DNA of 64,000 bases from Platycnemis pennipes (taxonomy: Eukaryota > Arthropoda > Insecta > Odonata > Platycnemididae), in contig OW121846.1 in NCBI GenBank assembly GCA_933228895.1, positions 148,384,746 through 148,448,745 on the forward strand, read 5' to 3'. The translations under genes and the position numbers were made by a program. This document shows positions 33,476 to 44,815 of the stretch, one piece after another. Numbering within the stretch: position 1 is the stretch's first letter; each line of letters starts with the position of its first letter. A model generated the notes under the pieces. The model was not told the origin of the DNA. It did not search any database and saw only the letters and a program-made list of their open reading frames with translations.

Positions 33476-33904
33476 AGTTACAGATAATATGCTGTGGAAC
33501 TATGGATGTCTGAAGAAGTCTAAACTTTTTCTTGAGTCAACTGAGATTCCCTTTCTCATAGGTTGATTTGACACTAAATAAACCGAGCGGCTTATTTTCC
33601 GGACTTCAAAAAGAGAAACAGAAAATATAATGGCGGATCTTGGAATGTGGCCATGGAGAAGGAGAAGTTAAGATGTGTGGAAAGAAACGCTAACGAGGTG
33701 GTACGTGAGAAAATAAAGTCGACAGAAGAAAATGGCGAAAGAAGAGAGAGTGGATGGAACAGATAGTAAGAGGGTGTTTTGAAGGTGTGAAGGGGGGAAG
33801 AAGGTTGGGTTAGAGTGATCATAGGTAGATTACAGATAGAATCGACTAGTTAGAGGTCGGAGATTCACAAAGCTAAAAGATGCGCACAATGCATTATATG
33901 GAAT
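33476..33904. other. Unassigned, purine-rich DNA
   Basis: 33590-33800 is AAG/GAA-rich. The minus frame here is low-complexity. No gene was seen. Confidence 0.45.
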
Positions 33905-34457
33905 TCAATGGAATATTGGAATACGCTGCCAGTATCTGGGATCTATACGAAATAGGCCCAATTAATGAACTTGAACGTGTACAGCGACGATTGGCAAGAT
34001 ATATAAAGGGGAGGTACGATAACTGTATTAGCGTAACCAGTCTATTGAATATATTATAATGGAAATCATTGTCAGATCATTGTAATCATTGTCATTGAAA
34101 TCATTGTCAGGTTGAAATTTAGACTTAATTACTTAAATAAATTTCAAGATAATATTTTCAGAGATGTAGTTAAAAATATTTTGCGCACCCCAATTTACTG
34201 CGGCAGACTGGACCATGATCACAAAATTAGAGAAATTGATTGCCAAACTGACAGATTCAAAATGTCCTTCTTCCCTCGTAAAATTAGGGATATGAATAGC
34301 GGTAAATATATTAAATACCAGTGTAACAATGAATAGCATTGGTAGTTACATGTTGGTATAAGGACTTTAAGCTTACCCAACTAACAGCATGTTTTTGCAT
34401 GCTTACTTTGTTATTTTCATCTTTTTAAAAAACATTAAAGTTTAGACAAGTATATTA
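33905..34457 (+). mobile_element. CR1-like family A copy, 3' end cut by the RTE-like element
   Basis: 5' truncated at LEYAASIWDLYEIGPINELE. It has a small internal repeat (TCATTGTCA x4 near 34065-34110) and the C-terminal frame 34112-34336 with TDRFKMSFFPRKIRD. The A 3' UTR runs to TATATTATTC at 34457, where the trinucleotide tail of the minus-strand RTE-like element begins. The hairpin and TGTAGATG tail are absent. Confidence 0.82.
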
Positions 34458-37170
34458 TTCACCATCATCATTAGTCATCAATCCTCAGATTGGTTTGGCG
34501 CAGCTCTCCACTGAGTCCTTCTATCGGCTAATCTCTTTATATTTACGTATTTCTTCTCTTTCGCATCCTTCATCACTTCTTCCATATATCTCACTCAAGG
34601 CCTTCCTTTGCCATTCTTCCCATCAACTTGTCCTTCAACGATTGTCTTCATCAGGCCAATGCGCCTTAGGTTATGGCCGATTAAGTTATCCTGTCTTCTT
34701 CTTAGAGTTTTCGGCAGGCTTCTCTTTTCTCCCACTCTTCTTAGTACTTCTTCATTTGTCACTCCGTCTATCCATTAAATCTTCATCATTCTTCTGTAGC
34801 ACCACAATTTGAATGTTTCCACCCCTTTCTTCTCCGCTTCTATCATTGTCCATGCCTCACTGCCGTTAAGAAACAGGCTCCAGATGTACGTCCTGATGAA
34901 TTGTTTCCTTACTTCAAAGCTTGTATTTCCAGATGTAACTAGGTTCTTCTTTTGGTAGAATGCCCTCTTTGCCTGAGCTCTTCTACCATTTCTTTCTTGC
35001 TTCGTCCATCGTTCGTTACTCGGCTTTCTAGGTAACAGAACTCTTTCACCTCTTCCAGTTTTTGCTTCCCTAGCTTAATGCTGTTTTTGGCCTCTTCTCT
35101 TTTGCTACACACCAATATCTTAGTTTATTCTTATTGATCTTCAGATGACATCTGGCCATTGTCCTTTCCATGCTTATTAGAGTCTTATTCAGATCCTTCT
35201 TTGTCTCTGCTGCGAGTGCTATGTCATCAGCGAATCGCAGTATGCTATTTTTTTCTCCGTAGATGTGCACTCCAGAAGACTTCTCTTTGATTTCATTAAT
35301 GGCTCTCTCGAAGTAAACATTAAAAATTACGGGAAACAGTGCATAGGCTTTTTTCACTCCTTTCCTTATTCTTGCTTCTTCACAGCTGGGCCCTGATTTA
35401 ATCACAGCTAACTGGTTTTAATACAAACTGTGGATCTTTCTTCGAACATTGTAGGACACTCCAATTCCTTTCAGAATATTAAGCATTGAATTCCACTCCA
35501 CGCTGTCAAAAGCCTACTCTATATCCAGAAATGCAATGAACGTCGGTTTGTTCTTCTCCATTCTCGTCTCTATGAGCAGCTTCAGGACCAGTATTGCTTC
35601 TCTTGTACCCTTACTTTTCCTGAATCCGAATTGATCTTCATCACGGAACTCCTCTGCTTTTCGTTCTATTCTTCTGTAGGTGATCCCGGTCAGTATCTTT
35701 GATGCATGTGTCCGCAGGCCCTAAAATTCTCCGTTCTATTCTTCTTGGGAAACGTCCGCATTTCACCGCTCTATTCTTCTTGGGATTAAGAATTATGATG
35801 TTTTTCTCGAAGTCCTTGGGTATTTATCCTGTTAAGTACATGTCGCAGATGGTTTTTTAAGGATGGTTTAATGTCTTCTCTCCTGCAATTTTAATTAGTT
35901 CTACAGGAATATCATCAATTCCAGAAGCTCTATTCATGCGAAGGTCAAATTCCGATCTTAATGATGAAGCTCCCATATCATCCTCTTCGACTTCGCTTTC
36001 CTCTTCGTTCACTTTCGTGTTGAGATTGTTTCCGTTGCATAACTCCTCCAGATATTCTTTCCATCTCTTCACTTTTCTCCATTTTCAATCAAAAGTTCTC
36101 CTTTCTTGTCCCTTACGGCATTGAATCTTGCGCTCCGTTCTTTGAAGTGGTTCCTCACCATCCTATAGGCAGCTTCTACCTTTCCAAGAGCAAGGTTGTT
36201 TTGTACATCTTCGCATAGGTTGTCATCCACATTTCTATAGCTCTCCTGGCTTTGCGACTTATTTCATTCCATATTTTTTGCATAACAGTTTCCCTTCTTC
36301 CGTTTTCGAATTCTTGTCCTTACTTCTTTCTTCAATCAGGTCTAAGACTTATTCCGTGATCCATGGTTTCTTCTTGGCAACTTTTCTTCTTCCAAAAACT
36401 TCCTTTGCGGCTTCCTGTTGTCCAAATTTGATGTTTTCCCAACGCTCTTCCACTGATTTCTCAGCAAGTCCTCTCCGATGATGTTTCCAACTGCTTTTCG
36501 AAATGCTTACTGATGTTGAGCCTCCTTCAGTTTTTCTACTTGCCATGTGTTCTTCACTGTTTTCTTCAATTTCTTTAATTTTAAATTGCATTTCATCATA
36601 ACTAAATTATGGTCACCATCGATGTCTGCATTCCTTCAACTGGTTCCTAAATCTCTGCTTCACTAAAATGTTGTTTATCTGTAATCTTTTTCTGTCTCCT
36701 GGCATTTTCCACGTGTTTCTTCTTATGTTGTGGTTTTTAAACAATGTGTTGGCAACCACCAACTTATGCTGTTTGCAGAACTCCAGAAGTCTTTCTCCTC
36801 TTTCAATTCGGTTTCCCAACCCGTAATCTCCAGTCATTCGTCCATCTGACCTTCGCCAGCGACCGCGTTCTAATCTCCTAAAATACTTAGGTTTTCTTCT
36901 CCTCTTACATCTTTTATAACTTCTTTGATAGCTTCGCAGACGTCTCCCACTTCTTCATCTCTTCTAGTCCGACGTAGGCATGTAAACCTTCACCGCTATG
37001 GTTGTGGTGATAATATCTCTGGAGGATCTCCAAAAATTCCAATAGCATATACCATCCTGTGGCCTCCTTCCAACTAGTTTCACATCTCCTGCTGGAAAAA
37101 TATCAAATTTATTATGTTTAGTTTTTCTAAATGGACATAATCTCGGTAATTGCTCGTGTTTCATAAGGAT
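34458..37170 (-). mobile_element. RTE-like non-LTR retrotransposon, decayed
   Basis: Minus strand, one degenerate ORF. APE part: IAVKVYMPTSD (36985), GDYGLGNRIERGERLLEFC (36830-36780), NTWKMPGDRKRLQINNILVK. Linker: VEERWENIKFGQQEAAKEVF (36490-36430). RT: ASGIDDIPVELIK (35930), IRKGV then PVIFNVYFERAINEIKEK (35370-35290), ILRFADDIALAAETKKDL (35240-35190) with catalytic FADD. C-terminus: RTGLMKTIVEGQVDGKNGKG and RPRLRYMEEVMKDAKEKKY-like (34700-34560), LADRRTQWRA. It ends AATGATGATGGTG at 34460, a trinucleotide-type tail as in RTE elements. Numerous stops and frameshifts. The 5' limit is approximate. Confidence 0.85.
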
Positions 37171-37524
37171 TAATAAATATGCGCATTCAGTTTACTATAC
37201 GTACAGAGGGTGGAAGTCTTACTCTGTGAATTTCATGTATGTTGGTCTTTTTGAAAAATTTTCCAATCTATAATGGTATACGAATGTCTATTAATATTTA
37301 ACTATTTACTGCACATATTTTTCAAGGTTGAACATTCTTCAGAATGCAGTATGCAACGCGAGCAAAGAGTACAAATTTTACATTTTGAATGTGATATCTT
37401 TGATGTTGACAGTCAAGATAATACGGTCTTCCCGTCTATGTAAGAAAACCAAGAATATTGCAACTATCAGTTTAAAACGTTTTCGTACTTTGCCTATCTT
37501 TTAGGGAAATATTATTATTTACTA
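37171..37524. other. Unassigned AT-rich DNA
   Basis: No coding match. It may hold the 5' end of the RTE-like element and the 5' UTR of the following A copy, but no boundary can be drawn. Confidence 0.4.
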
Positions 37525-38944
37525 TCGAAATGAATGAGTCGCAAATTGGCCATGTTAACGCGCAGCCGTTGAGAGCTCACTTTGATGAATTTGAGAATTA
37601 TTTTCAGGAGCACTCATTCCACATCATTGCGATTTCTGAGACGTGGCACAAACCCACAATTTCCTCAGCAGACCTATCCCTACATGGTTACTCACTGTTC
37701 TGGTGTGATCGAACGGAAAAGTGGGAGAAGGAGTCGTAACATTCATTCGAAGCAATTTACAAGTGTGTCATCTTGGAGCATCGCCGTGACAAGATTGTGC
37801 CGGAAGAGCAGATCATGTGAAACTCAACTTGCTCTCTTTTCCCATGATGTTTTAGTTTCTGGCGAAAATAATATTCCAGTGGATGCTGTTTTTCTCGATT
37901 TCAAAAAAGCTTTTGACAAGGTTTCTCATAGCAAATTAATTTTGAAATTAAAATATTATGGGCTAGACAGTAACATTATATCATGGAAAAGTGATTTTCT
38001 ACATGATCGGGTTCAAAGGGTTGTTATGGACGGTGTTACCTCACCGGAAATTGAAGCCACCTCGGGTGTCCCACAAGGTAGTGTGCTAGGTCCACTCCTG
38101 TTCCTTCTGTACATTAATGATATCAATAAGGTGGTAAAAAGTAAGCTTCGTCTATTTGCCGAAGACGCAGTTGTGTACAGGGAAATTCTAAGCCCAAACG
38201 ATAAAGAATATTTAAATGATGAACTACAAGCAATTGAAACTTGGTGTGATACATGGCAGTTAGAATTAAATTTTTTTAAAATGTGTAGTGATGAATTTTT
38301 GCAAAAAGAATAGTTCTCCTCCTAGCACATATAAAATAAGTAATAATGAATTAACAAACGTCGAGTCCATTAAATAGCTTGGAATAAGACTGGCAAATGA
38401 TCTTTCCTGGGGTAAACACATTCGTGAAATAATGGGTCAAGTTAATCGTAAACTGGGATTCATCAAAAAAGTTTTGGGCAAATGTGACGATCATGTGCGA
38501 GAAATCCGCTAATTTTCCCTTTGTTAGACCTCATTTGGAATATGCTGCCAGTGTATGGGATCCCTACGAAATTAATCTAAATAACGAACTTGAACGTGTG
38601 CAGCGAAGATCGGCAAGATTTGTAAAGGGACGGTATGATAACCTTACTAGCGCAACCAGTCTATTGAATGAATTAAATTGGGAATCATTGTCAGATCGCA
38701 GGTTGAAATTTAGACTTAATCTCTTAAACAAATTCCAAGACCATATTTTCAGTGATGATGTTAAAAATATTTTGTGAACCCCAACTTACTCTGGCAGACT
38801 GGACCGTAATCATTAGATTAGAGAAATTGATTACCAAACTGATAGATTCAAAATGTTCTTTTTCCCTCGTACAATTAGAGATACGAATAACGGTAAATAT
38901 GTCCAATCGGAGAGTAGCAATGGATAGCATTGGTATGAGTACCT
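37525..38944 (+). mobile_element. CR1-like family A copy with ORF2 start, internally deleted (part 1)
   Basis: The only copy here showing what is probably the A ORF2 N-terminus: from the ATG at 37530, HVNAQPLRAHFDEFENYF, IIAISETWHKP (APE SETW block), LHGYSLFWCDRTEKW. At about 37795 the sequence jumps to RT (RKSRSCETQLALFSHDVLVS), losing most of APE and the linker. Then DAVFLDFKKAFDKVSHSKLI, SGVPQGSVLGPLLFLLYIND and RLFAEDAVVYREIL (catalytic FADD changed to FAED), and C-terminal RPHLEYAASVWDPYEINL to 38760. The 3' UTR is cut at 38944 by a solo LTR and resumes at 40525. Confidence 0.87.
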
Positions 38945-40520
38945 TGTGACGGATTGGCCGTCTTATCTTTGTTTTTCCCTGGTCGCGCCTCCCGCGTCAG
39001 TCATTTGCGTCCCAAGCCGGGTCCCCGTTGCGTAAGCGAGATGAACGCCTGCCTTTTTCTGCGTGGATATCTGGTAAAATGTTCCTTTGTCTTGTGCATT
39101 GGATTCCTTAAGAGTGAGAATCACGCCACTTTTGTGTCTACCCAGGCCATTGGGCAGAGTAAGCCGTGAATCTATTGGTGATTTTTGAATTGAAGTCACG
39201 TGACAGCGACGACGCCGACTGTGGAGTCGGGAGAGATATATCAGTTGGCAGTTGGTGATTGGGAGTCGAGCACAGAAGCTCAGGGTGTGCTGGTGAAGCC
39301 AGGCGAGAGTGTGGACGGAGAGAGAGAGGCGATATTTGGAGACGGAGATCACCACGACTTCCGCGAGGAATTGACAAAGTCGTTCCCTAGCGGTTTTTCC
39401 TGCGTTCTGCCCCAGAGGAGGAACGAGACGCAGCGGACCTCGATCCCTGCACCCCAAAGAGGAGGTGCGGTTTCGGGTAGATAAGGGCGACAGACCGCAA
39501 AAGCTAGCGGGTCGCCGCATCCCCAGAACCAAACGTTGGACGAGTTCCTTTCAGTCGGAAGGTGCATTATCTCAACAGGAGATGTTGAATTCCGTTCTCC
39601 ACGCCACCATACCGAAAACTCAACGGTGCAGTCTCTCCGCGCTGGATTTCGCCGTCAAGCTCCACACCAGCTCATACATAAGTATCGCCACGCCCGTATT
39701 TCCCCAATCCTAAGTGGTTTCAACCCTCTTATTCACGCTTCCCCGCTGTGAAACCCGTGTGCGCCAGAATAAGTGGTGTACGAGATATCCAAACAGAGTT
39801 AAAGTCCCTTCAGGTCAAGAGAAGAGTCAAACTGATCCCAAGAGTGGACAATCATAGTCCTACGGGACCATATTTCTGTATCACTTACTCCCGTCCTCAT
39901 CATTAGTATTCATAAAAGGACGAGGAGCGTTTAATTCTCTCCATTTAGTAGTTTATTTTATTTTATTTTTTCATGTTTGGTCATTTATTTGGTCAAAGTG
40001 TTGCAGGGTGATTATTGTATTGTGGTTAATTTCGTTCCATTTATGTCTCGCCATTCATTCACCTCTTCATCCCTCATTAGTCATTAAGACCTGTGTTATT
40101 TAGCTGTAGAGTGCCTTCGTGTTCATTTTCATGCTCATTTCATTGAATAAATGTTGCTTGTGTTAATTGTAAAAAAAGGCAGAGGTTCATTCTTACGCTC
40201 CGCGTAATTTCTCCCGCGCTCACGTCATACGGTGCTCCCTGTTTTACCGTCCGCCCTGGCTTAAAGTCCCCCCAACCCTCGAACAATTTGGATCGTCCTT
40301 GCTTTGCCGGCTGAGCTGGTCCGATGCCGCGGTTTTGAGGTGGCGCCCTTCTCAAGCACGCGACAAAGGTCGCGATATCCCTTTTTCTCAAAACCATTTC
40401 CCACCCGGGAAAGTCCGAAGGAGACGAGGTGTCGAGGCAAAGGTAAGGGTTCCATTACTCGAAGGCGTAAGGACTGCGGCGAGTCAACGGGCAAAGGAAA
40501 ATCAAGCCCGTTCCGTCACA
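38945..40520. mobile_element. Solo LTR, 1576 bp, with 4-bp target duplication
   Basis: Starts TGTGACGGA and ends TCCGTCACA: 9-bp terminal inverted repeats of the TG...CA type. ACCT occurs directly before (38941-38944) and after (40521-40524), and the interrupted family A 3' UTR continues across the site. An AATAAA lies at 40145-40150, consistent with a plus-strand LTR poly(A) signal. The GC-rich frames inside (39200-39570) show no gag or pol motifs. The 4-bp duplication suits Ty3-type elements (inference), strand plus by the poly(A) signal. Recombination between two LTRs is the usual origin. Confidence 0.88.
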
Positions 40521-40524
40521 ACCT

Positions 40525-40724
40525 AAAGCTAACCCTACTTACAGAAGGTTTTTGCATCTTTGCTTTGCAATTTCTATCTTTTTTAAATGGTGAAGTTCTG
40601 ACTAGTGTATTATTACTATTCCTTTTGTATGCATGATATGTAGTGCATGTTTGGTGAGAATTCACCCCCTGCCACACAACTTTGTGATGGATTGCAGGGT
40701 ATTATGTAGATGTAGATAGATTCC
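40525..40724 (+). mobile_element. Family A copy, part 2 (3' UTR and tail after the solo LTR)
   Basis: CTAAAGCTAACCCTACTTACAG continues the A 3' UTR exactly where it stopped at 38944. It ends with hairpin CCCTGC-CACACAACTTTGTGATG-GATT-GCAGGG and TATGTAGATGTAGATAG. Confidence 0.92.
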
Positions 40725-40744
40725 CTCAAATATCATGTCTTGGA

Positions 40745-43155
40745 AATCATTGTATCGAGTAAGAAAATCCTCCTGATGGTTGTTTACCGTCCACCTAAAA
40801 CGGGGTTCCCTACGGAGTTAGAGGAATCCTTGTTTGAAATGGTGCCCTTCTATGAAAATAGTATCACAGCGGGTGACTTTTAAATGTCAATTTTGAAACC
40901 GATTATCCGGATAGACGATATTTAACCAGACTTTTCTACTCTCATAACCTCCACCTAGTTCACTTTTGATCAACCCATCACCTAGCCAAAAGCAGGTCTT
41001 TGCTGGACATATTTGTAACGGATCAGGCAGATGAAGTCACTAAACACGGCCAATATCCTGTTACTTTCCTATCCTTCCATGACTTGATATACATATATCT
41101 CTTACGCACTATCAGTGCCGGAAAAACAAGAAATGGTCTGTAGCGGCCATAACTACGATAACATCGACGCAGAAAATCTTACCAGAGATGAGACTCAAAA
41201 TTGGAAAGTGATTTTTATAGCAGAAGGTATCGATAACAAAATAAACCTATTCTATGGGATTCTTTCGAAATGGCTGGATTGAGCACAATTGAGATTCTTC
41301 TGCACCAGGCATAAACCTGCCCCTTGGCTGACACCTGATATACGACTCTTGGTGAAAGAAAGAGATCGCGAGAGAAAGATATTTATCACATCAAAAAACC
41401 CATACTCTCATGATCGATCATAAATGGTTTAGGAATAAAGTAGCCTGCCTAATTAAACTCCAGAAAAATAGTTCCTTGAGGAAAAACTTGCAGAAACTTG
41501 TAGTGCAAAAGATTCCCGAAGCCTTTGGTCGGATCTACGTACGTACATACAGAATCATAAGTCGAAGAACTAATACACCTAATGGTACTCCTCCGTTGCA
41601 AGACCTCAATGATTTTTTTTCAATCGTTAACACACACACATCAATCTCACCCGGCCACTCATAATTTGATACCGTTTCAGAAAAAAAACTTTATTTCACT
41701 TCGCCACTTCCATCCGCTGTAACAAACGAAATTCTTCGAACGAAATCTAATGCAATAGGTCCGGACGAGATTCAAATTAAGTTTATTCATTTGTGCTTGA
41801 ACGAAATTTTACCTGTAACTCAACAGATTTATGAGTAGGCTTTCCTTCTCGCTGGAAATAAGCATTTATTAGGCCAATTCCCAAAGTGGCCCATCCCAAA
41901 GAAGTATCGGACTTCAGGCCAATTTCCATACGCAGTGCGCTTTCTAAAGGAATAGAAAGAATTGTTGCGTCGCAAGTTTCAGAATAGCTTTCAAAGAATA
42001 ACCTCACGGATATACATCAATCAGGGTTTAAAACGAATCATAGAACTCAAACTTAAAATAACTGAGGACATTAGATTGAATAGAGAAAATAGAAGATTAA
42101 CCATACTGATTTTTTGGATTTTAAAAAAGCTTTCGCACCATCACCATGAAATTCTGCTTAAGAAACTTGTAGATTTAAATTTCTCAGCATTCTCCTTGAA
42201 TTGGATCCAGTCGTACCTGACAGACCGCATGCTGGCTGTTAAAGCTGATGATGGTTCAATATCAACATGGAAACCAATTTCCACTGGATTACCTCAAGGT
42301 TCAGTGCCACTATTGTTCTCAATTTTTCTAAGAGAATTACCAAAGTGTCTTAAACATTGTGATTACCACCCTTATGCTGATGATATGCAAATTTGTATCT
42401 CATGCCCCCTTTTTTCACTGCATGAGACAATCCGCAAGGGGAACGAGGATATCAATAGCATTTGCACTTGGGCTATCAAGAATAATATCTTAATAAATCC
42501 AACTAAAACTAAAGCAATCTTCAATGGTAGGAACAAACTCATTAAATACGTAATTTGCAATGTCCCTAAGATAAGAGTGCAACATTGTAAGACAGATTGC
42601 TCTAAATATGTATTAGATTTAGGAGTGAAAATTGATGAAATTCTTTCCTGGAATGAAGACGTGATGGATATCTGTAACAAAACATTTAAAACTCTGGCCC
42701 AACTTAAGAGACATCGAAACAGCTTGCCCATCGGAATTCGTCAGAAAATTGTCGCTACACTAATAAACCCATATTTTGATTACTGCTGTGCAGTGTACAA
42801 TGACCTTAGCGAGAAACTAAACCATAGGCTGCAGAAAACCATGAATGGCTGCGTTAGGTTTATTATTCTAATACTAACACTAATTACTAAAACACCCCAA
42901 TATCTATACACTCAATTTACATTCTCAGGAGAATCAAACAAAGAGTTACACGCGTCCCGCTTGACAACCTGCACTTACCACAACACCGAGCTACTTCTCA
43001 TAGTAATTCATTCCTGGTACAGGCAACCCGCATATGGAATACATTACCACTGGAAATTAGACTCGTACCTAACGGCAAATTCAAGGAACAATTGTACTTG
43101 TATTTGTTAACTGATGAGAAATGGTGTAAGTAATGTACAGTACAGTAAGTAATAA
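40745..43155 (+). mobile_element. L2/jockey-type non-LTR element, decayed
   Basis: Not of the CR1 A-E type. APE remnants: VYRPPKTGFPTELEESLF, AGDF (near 40870), TDQADEVTKHGQYPV (41015-41075). RT: SNAIGPDEIQIKFIHLCLNE (41740-41800), then a 382-codon frame 41962-43110 with WIQSYLTDRML, ISTGLPQGSVPLLFSIFLRE (two residues short in the QGS-LGPLLF motif), HPYADDMQICISCP (catalytic YADD), LGVKIDEILSWNEDV and NPYFDYCCAVYNDLS. The 3' UTR carries TGATGAGAAATGGTGTAAGTAA, shared with 43360 and 49190. Clade assignment is by general resemblance only. Confidence 0.78.
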
Positions 43156-43290
43156 TGTACATCTACACGATACCCTGCAAGCCACCGCGAGGGTGTGTAG
43201 CAGGGGGTGAAGATACCAAAGCATGCACTATTGACATGCAAACAAGCAACTATAGGGTCTCATGCAACTAGATTGTTAGTATCTAAAACA
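43156..43290 (-). mobile_element. CR1 family B tail, 135 bp, inserted in the L2-type 3' UTR
   Basis: On the minus strand it starts in the B 3' UTR (TAGATACTAACAATCTAGTTG) and ends in hairpin CCCTGC-TACACACCCTCGCGGTG-GCTT-GCAGGG and ATCGTGTAGATGTAC. Only the last ~135 bp of a B element is present. Confidence 0.9.
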
Positions 43291-43480
43291 TTACCAATAT
43301 TACCTAAAATATTACCAAGTGTAAGATATAATATCTCCAAAAAGTGTAAACTTCTTGTCTTTGTGCTTGTATTTCTTAAGGGATGAGAAATGGTGTAAGT
43401 AAATTTTTACATATGGCATTTTACCAAGTGTACTATAAAATATCTCCAGAATGTGCAAACTTCTTGTATTTGTACCTGTA
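43291..43480 (+). repeat. L2-type 3' UTR with ~115-bp tandem repeat
   Basis: Two partial copies of a unit containing TTACCAAGTGTA...ATATCTCCA and GTGTAAACTTCTTGT(C/A)TTTGT at about 43313 and 43430. A related copy lies at 49190-49260. Confidence 0.7.
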
Positions 43481-44061
43481 TTCGATATCGATGAACATTG
43501 TAACTGGAAACAACACATTAACAGACTAAAATCAGTATTAATTTGTGTACTAAGCTAATTTTACTTGTTACAATTAATCTACCCAACTTCTGCTCTTAGA
43601 ATGCTATATTACGCATTAGTAAATTCAAGATTGGAATATGGTATTGTTGTTGGGGAGCAGCATACCTAACAAATTTGCAACCTCTTTTGGTAGCTCAAAA
43701 AAAAGATAATACGGGCAACGGTACGAGCACCAGGCTCTGCACACTCCTATCCACTGTTTATAAGGTTGAACATCCTACCTTTTGGACATCTTTTTATTTT
43801 TAAGGTCTTAAGAATTTTTTATAATCGAGTAGGTGAAAGAGAAAAACCGAGAGGTTATGAATTAAGAGGAAACCCAGGTGTGCATGTACCAAGACCTAAA
43901 AATGAACTGTTACGCAGAGCTATCTATATCTAGGGCCCAAAATCTTTTCATCTCAGCCCGAAGAAATAGCTAAAATTAAAAATGAAAAGGGATTTGCACT
44001 ACGCTTAAGAAAATGGTTATTTGGATTTAGAGATGCAAAGCACTTACTTGTAAAAGTTATT
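43481..44061 (+). pseudogene. Non-LTR RT C-terminal fragment (L2/jockey-type)
   Basis: With frame changes, it reads LDEHCNWKQHINRLKSVL, ALRMLYYALVNSRLEYGIVV, then LRRAISISGPKIF-like and LRKWLFGFRDAKHLLVKV. This is the thumb-to-C-terminus module (LD..L.WK.HI; L..YYALI.S.L.YGI..WG) of a second non-LTR family, different from the 41962 frame. Stops and frameshifts near 43680-43720 and 43920. It has no upstream RT, so it is 5' truncated. Confidence 0.78.
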
Positions 44062-44659
44062 TAAGAATAATAATTTTTATGTGAATGTTTATGTGCAATT
44101 ACAAAAGATTTCTACTTTTCTGTTTACATAAATTTTACTCTATGTGTGCAATTAGTTAACAGACATAAAAATAATATGTAACTGGTGCAGAATATGTTCC
44201 TAGATGTTATGTAAAACGATTGTATAATATTCTTGTATGTAGTTCAAAATGAATGTAGGTCAATAACAAATATTAAGCAAATGTTTAGTTAATTTGTTGT
44301 CGTACCTATTTATAATGATTATGTAAATAACAACTACACGGACAAAGGTGTTTATGTTAAAAATGCTTCAAATTCTCTGTTAGCTTAAACACAAGTTCTA
44401 AAACAAATGTATTATAATGCTTTGCTTTTACTTCACATTTCAAACCGTGGGTTGATTAGTAAATTATCCAGCGCCAATGATAGCATCTATGTGAGTTGCA
44501 ACACACTTATTCTATGTTCTTATTTTTGTATTTCACCTGAGATGGTCGGTAACCCCAAAACGGAGATACTGTCCAATGGGGCACCTATATTCCAGACAAA
44601 TCACTGTATAATTAAAACTTGTATTTATCTAATCTGGAATAAAAGTAATAATTAGTATT
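44062..44659 (+). other. 3' UTR of the preceding non-LTR fragment, ending in TAA-rich tail
   Basis: AT-rich, no genes. It ends CTGGAATAAAAGTAATAATTAG at about 44635-44656, a poly(A) signal and TAA-rich tail. The R4/Dong-like element starts just after. Confidence 0.55.
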
Positions 44660-44689
44660 ATAATTATGGTTACTATTAAGTAACGTCCA

Positions 44690-44756
44690 CCTCTTGAGTC
44701 TCCGGCTAGCATCAGGTTTCACTGCCGTCATAACGACCGTAGACTCAAGAGAGGTT
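44690..44756 (-). other. 3' UTR stem-loop of the R4/Dong-like element
   Basis: CCTCTTGAGTCT at 44691-44702 pairs with AGACTCAAGAG(AG)G at 44741-44755. The second copy has the homologous stem at 48378-48440 (TCTCCGGC / GCCGGAGA), with different paired bases. Likely recognised by the element's RT during priming (inference). Confidence 0.65.
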
Positions 44757-44815
44757 TGGCAGTTTTCGTAGCCACTTCCGATGCCCATCGGGTGAGTGGG
44801 CACTCTGCTTTGGGA

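Noticed and set aside
39200..39570. gag-like genes inside the 1.58-kb LTR
   Set aside because: Frames overlap on both strands and carry no zinc knuckle, protease or RT motif.
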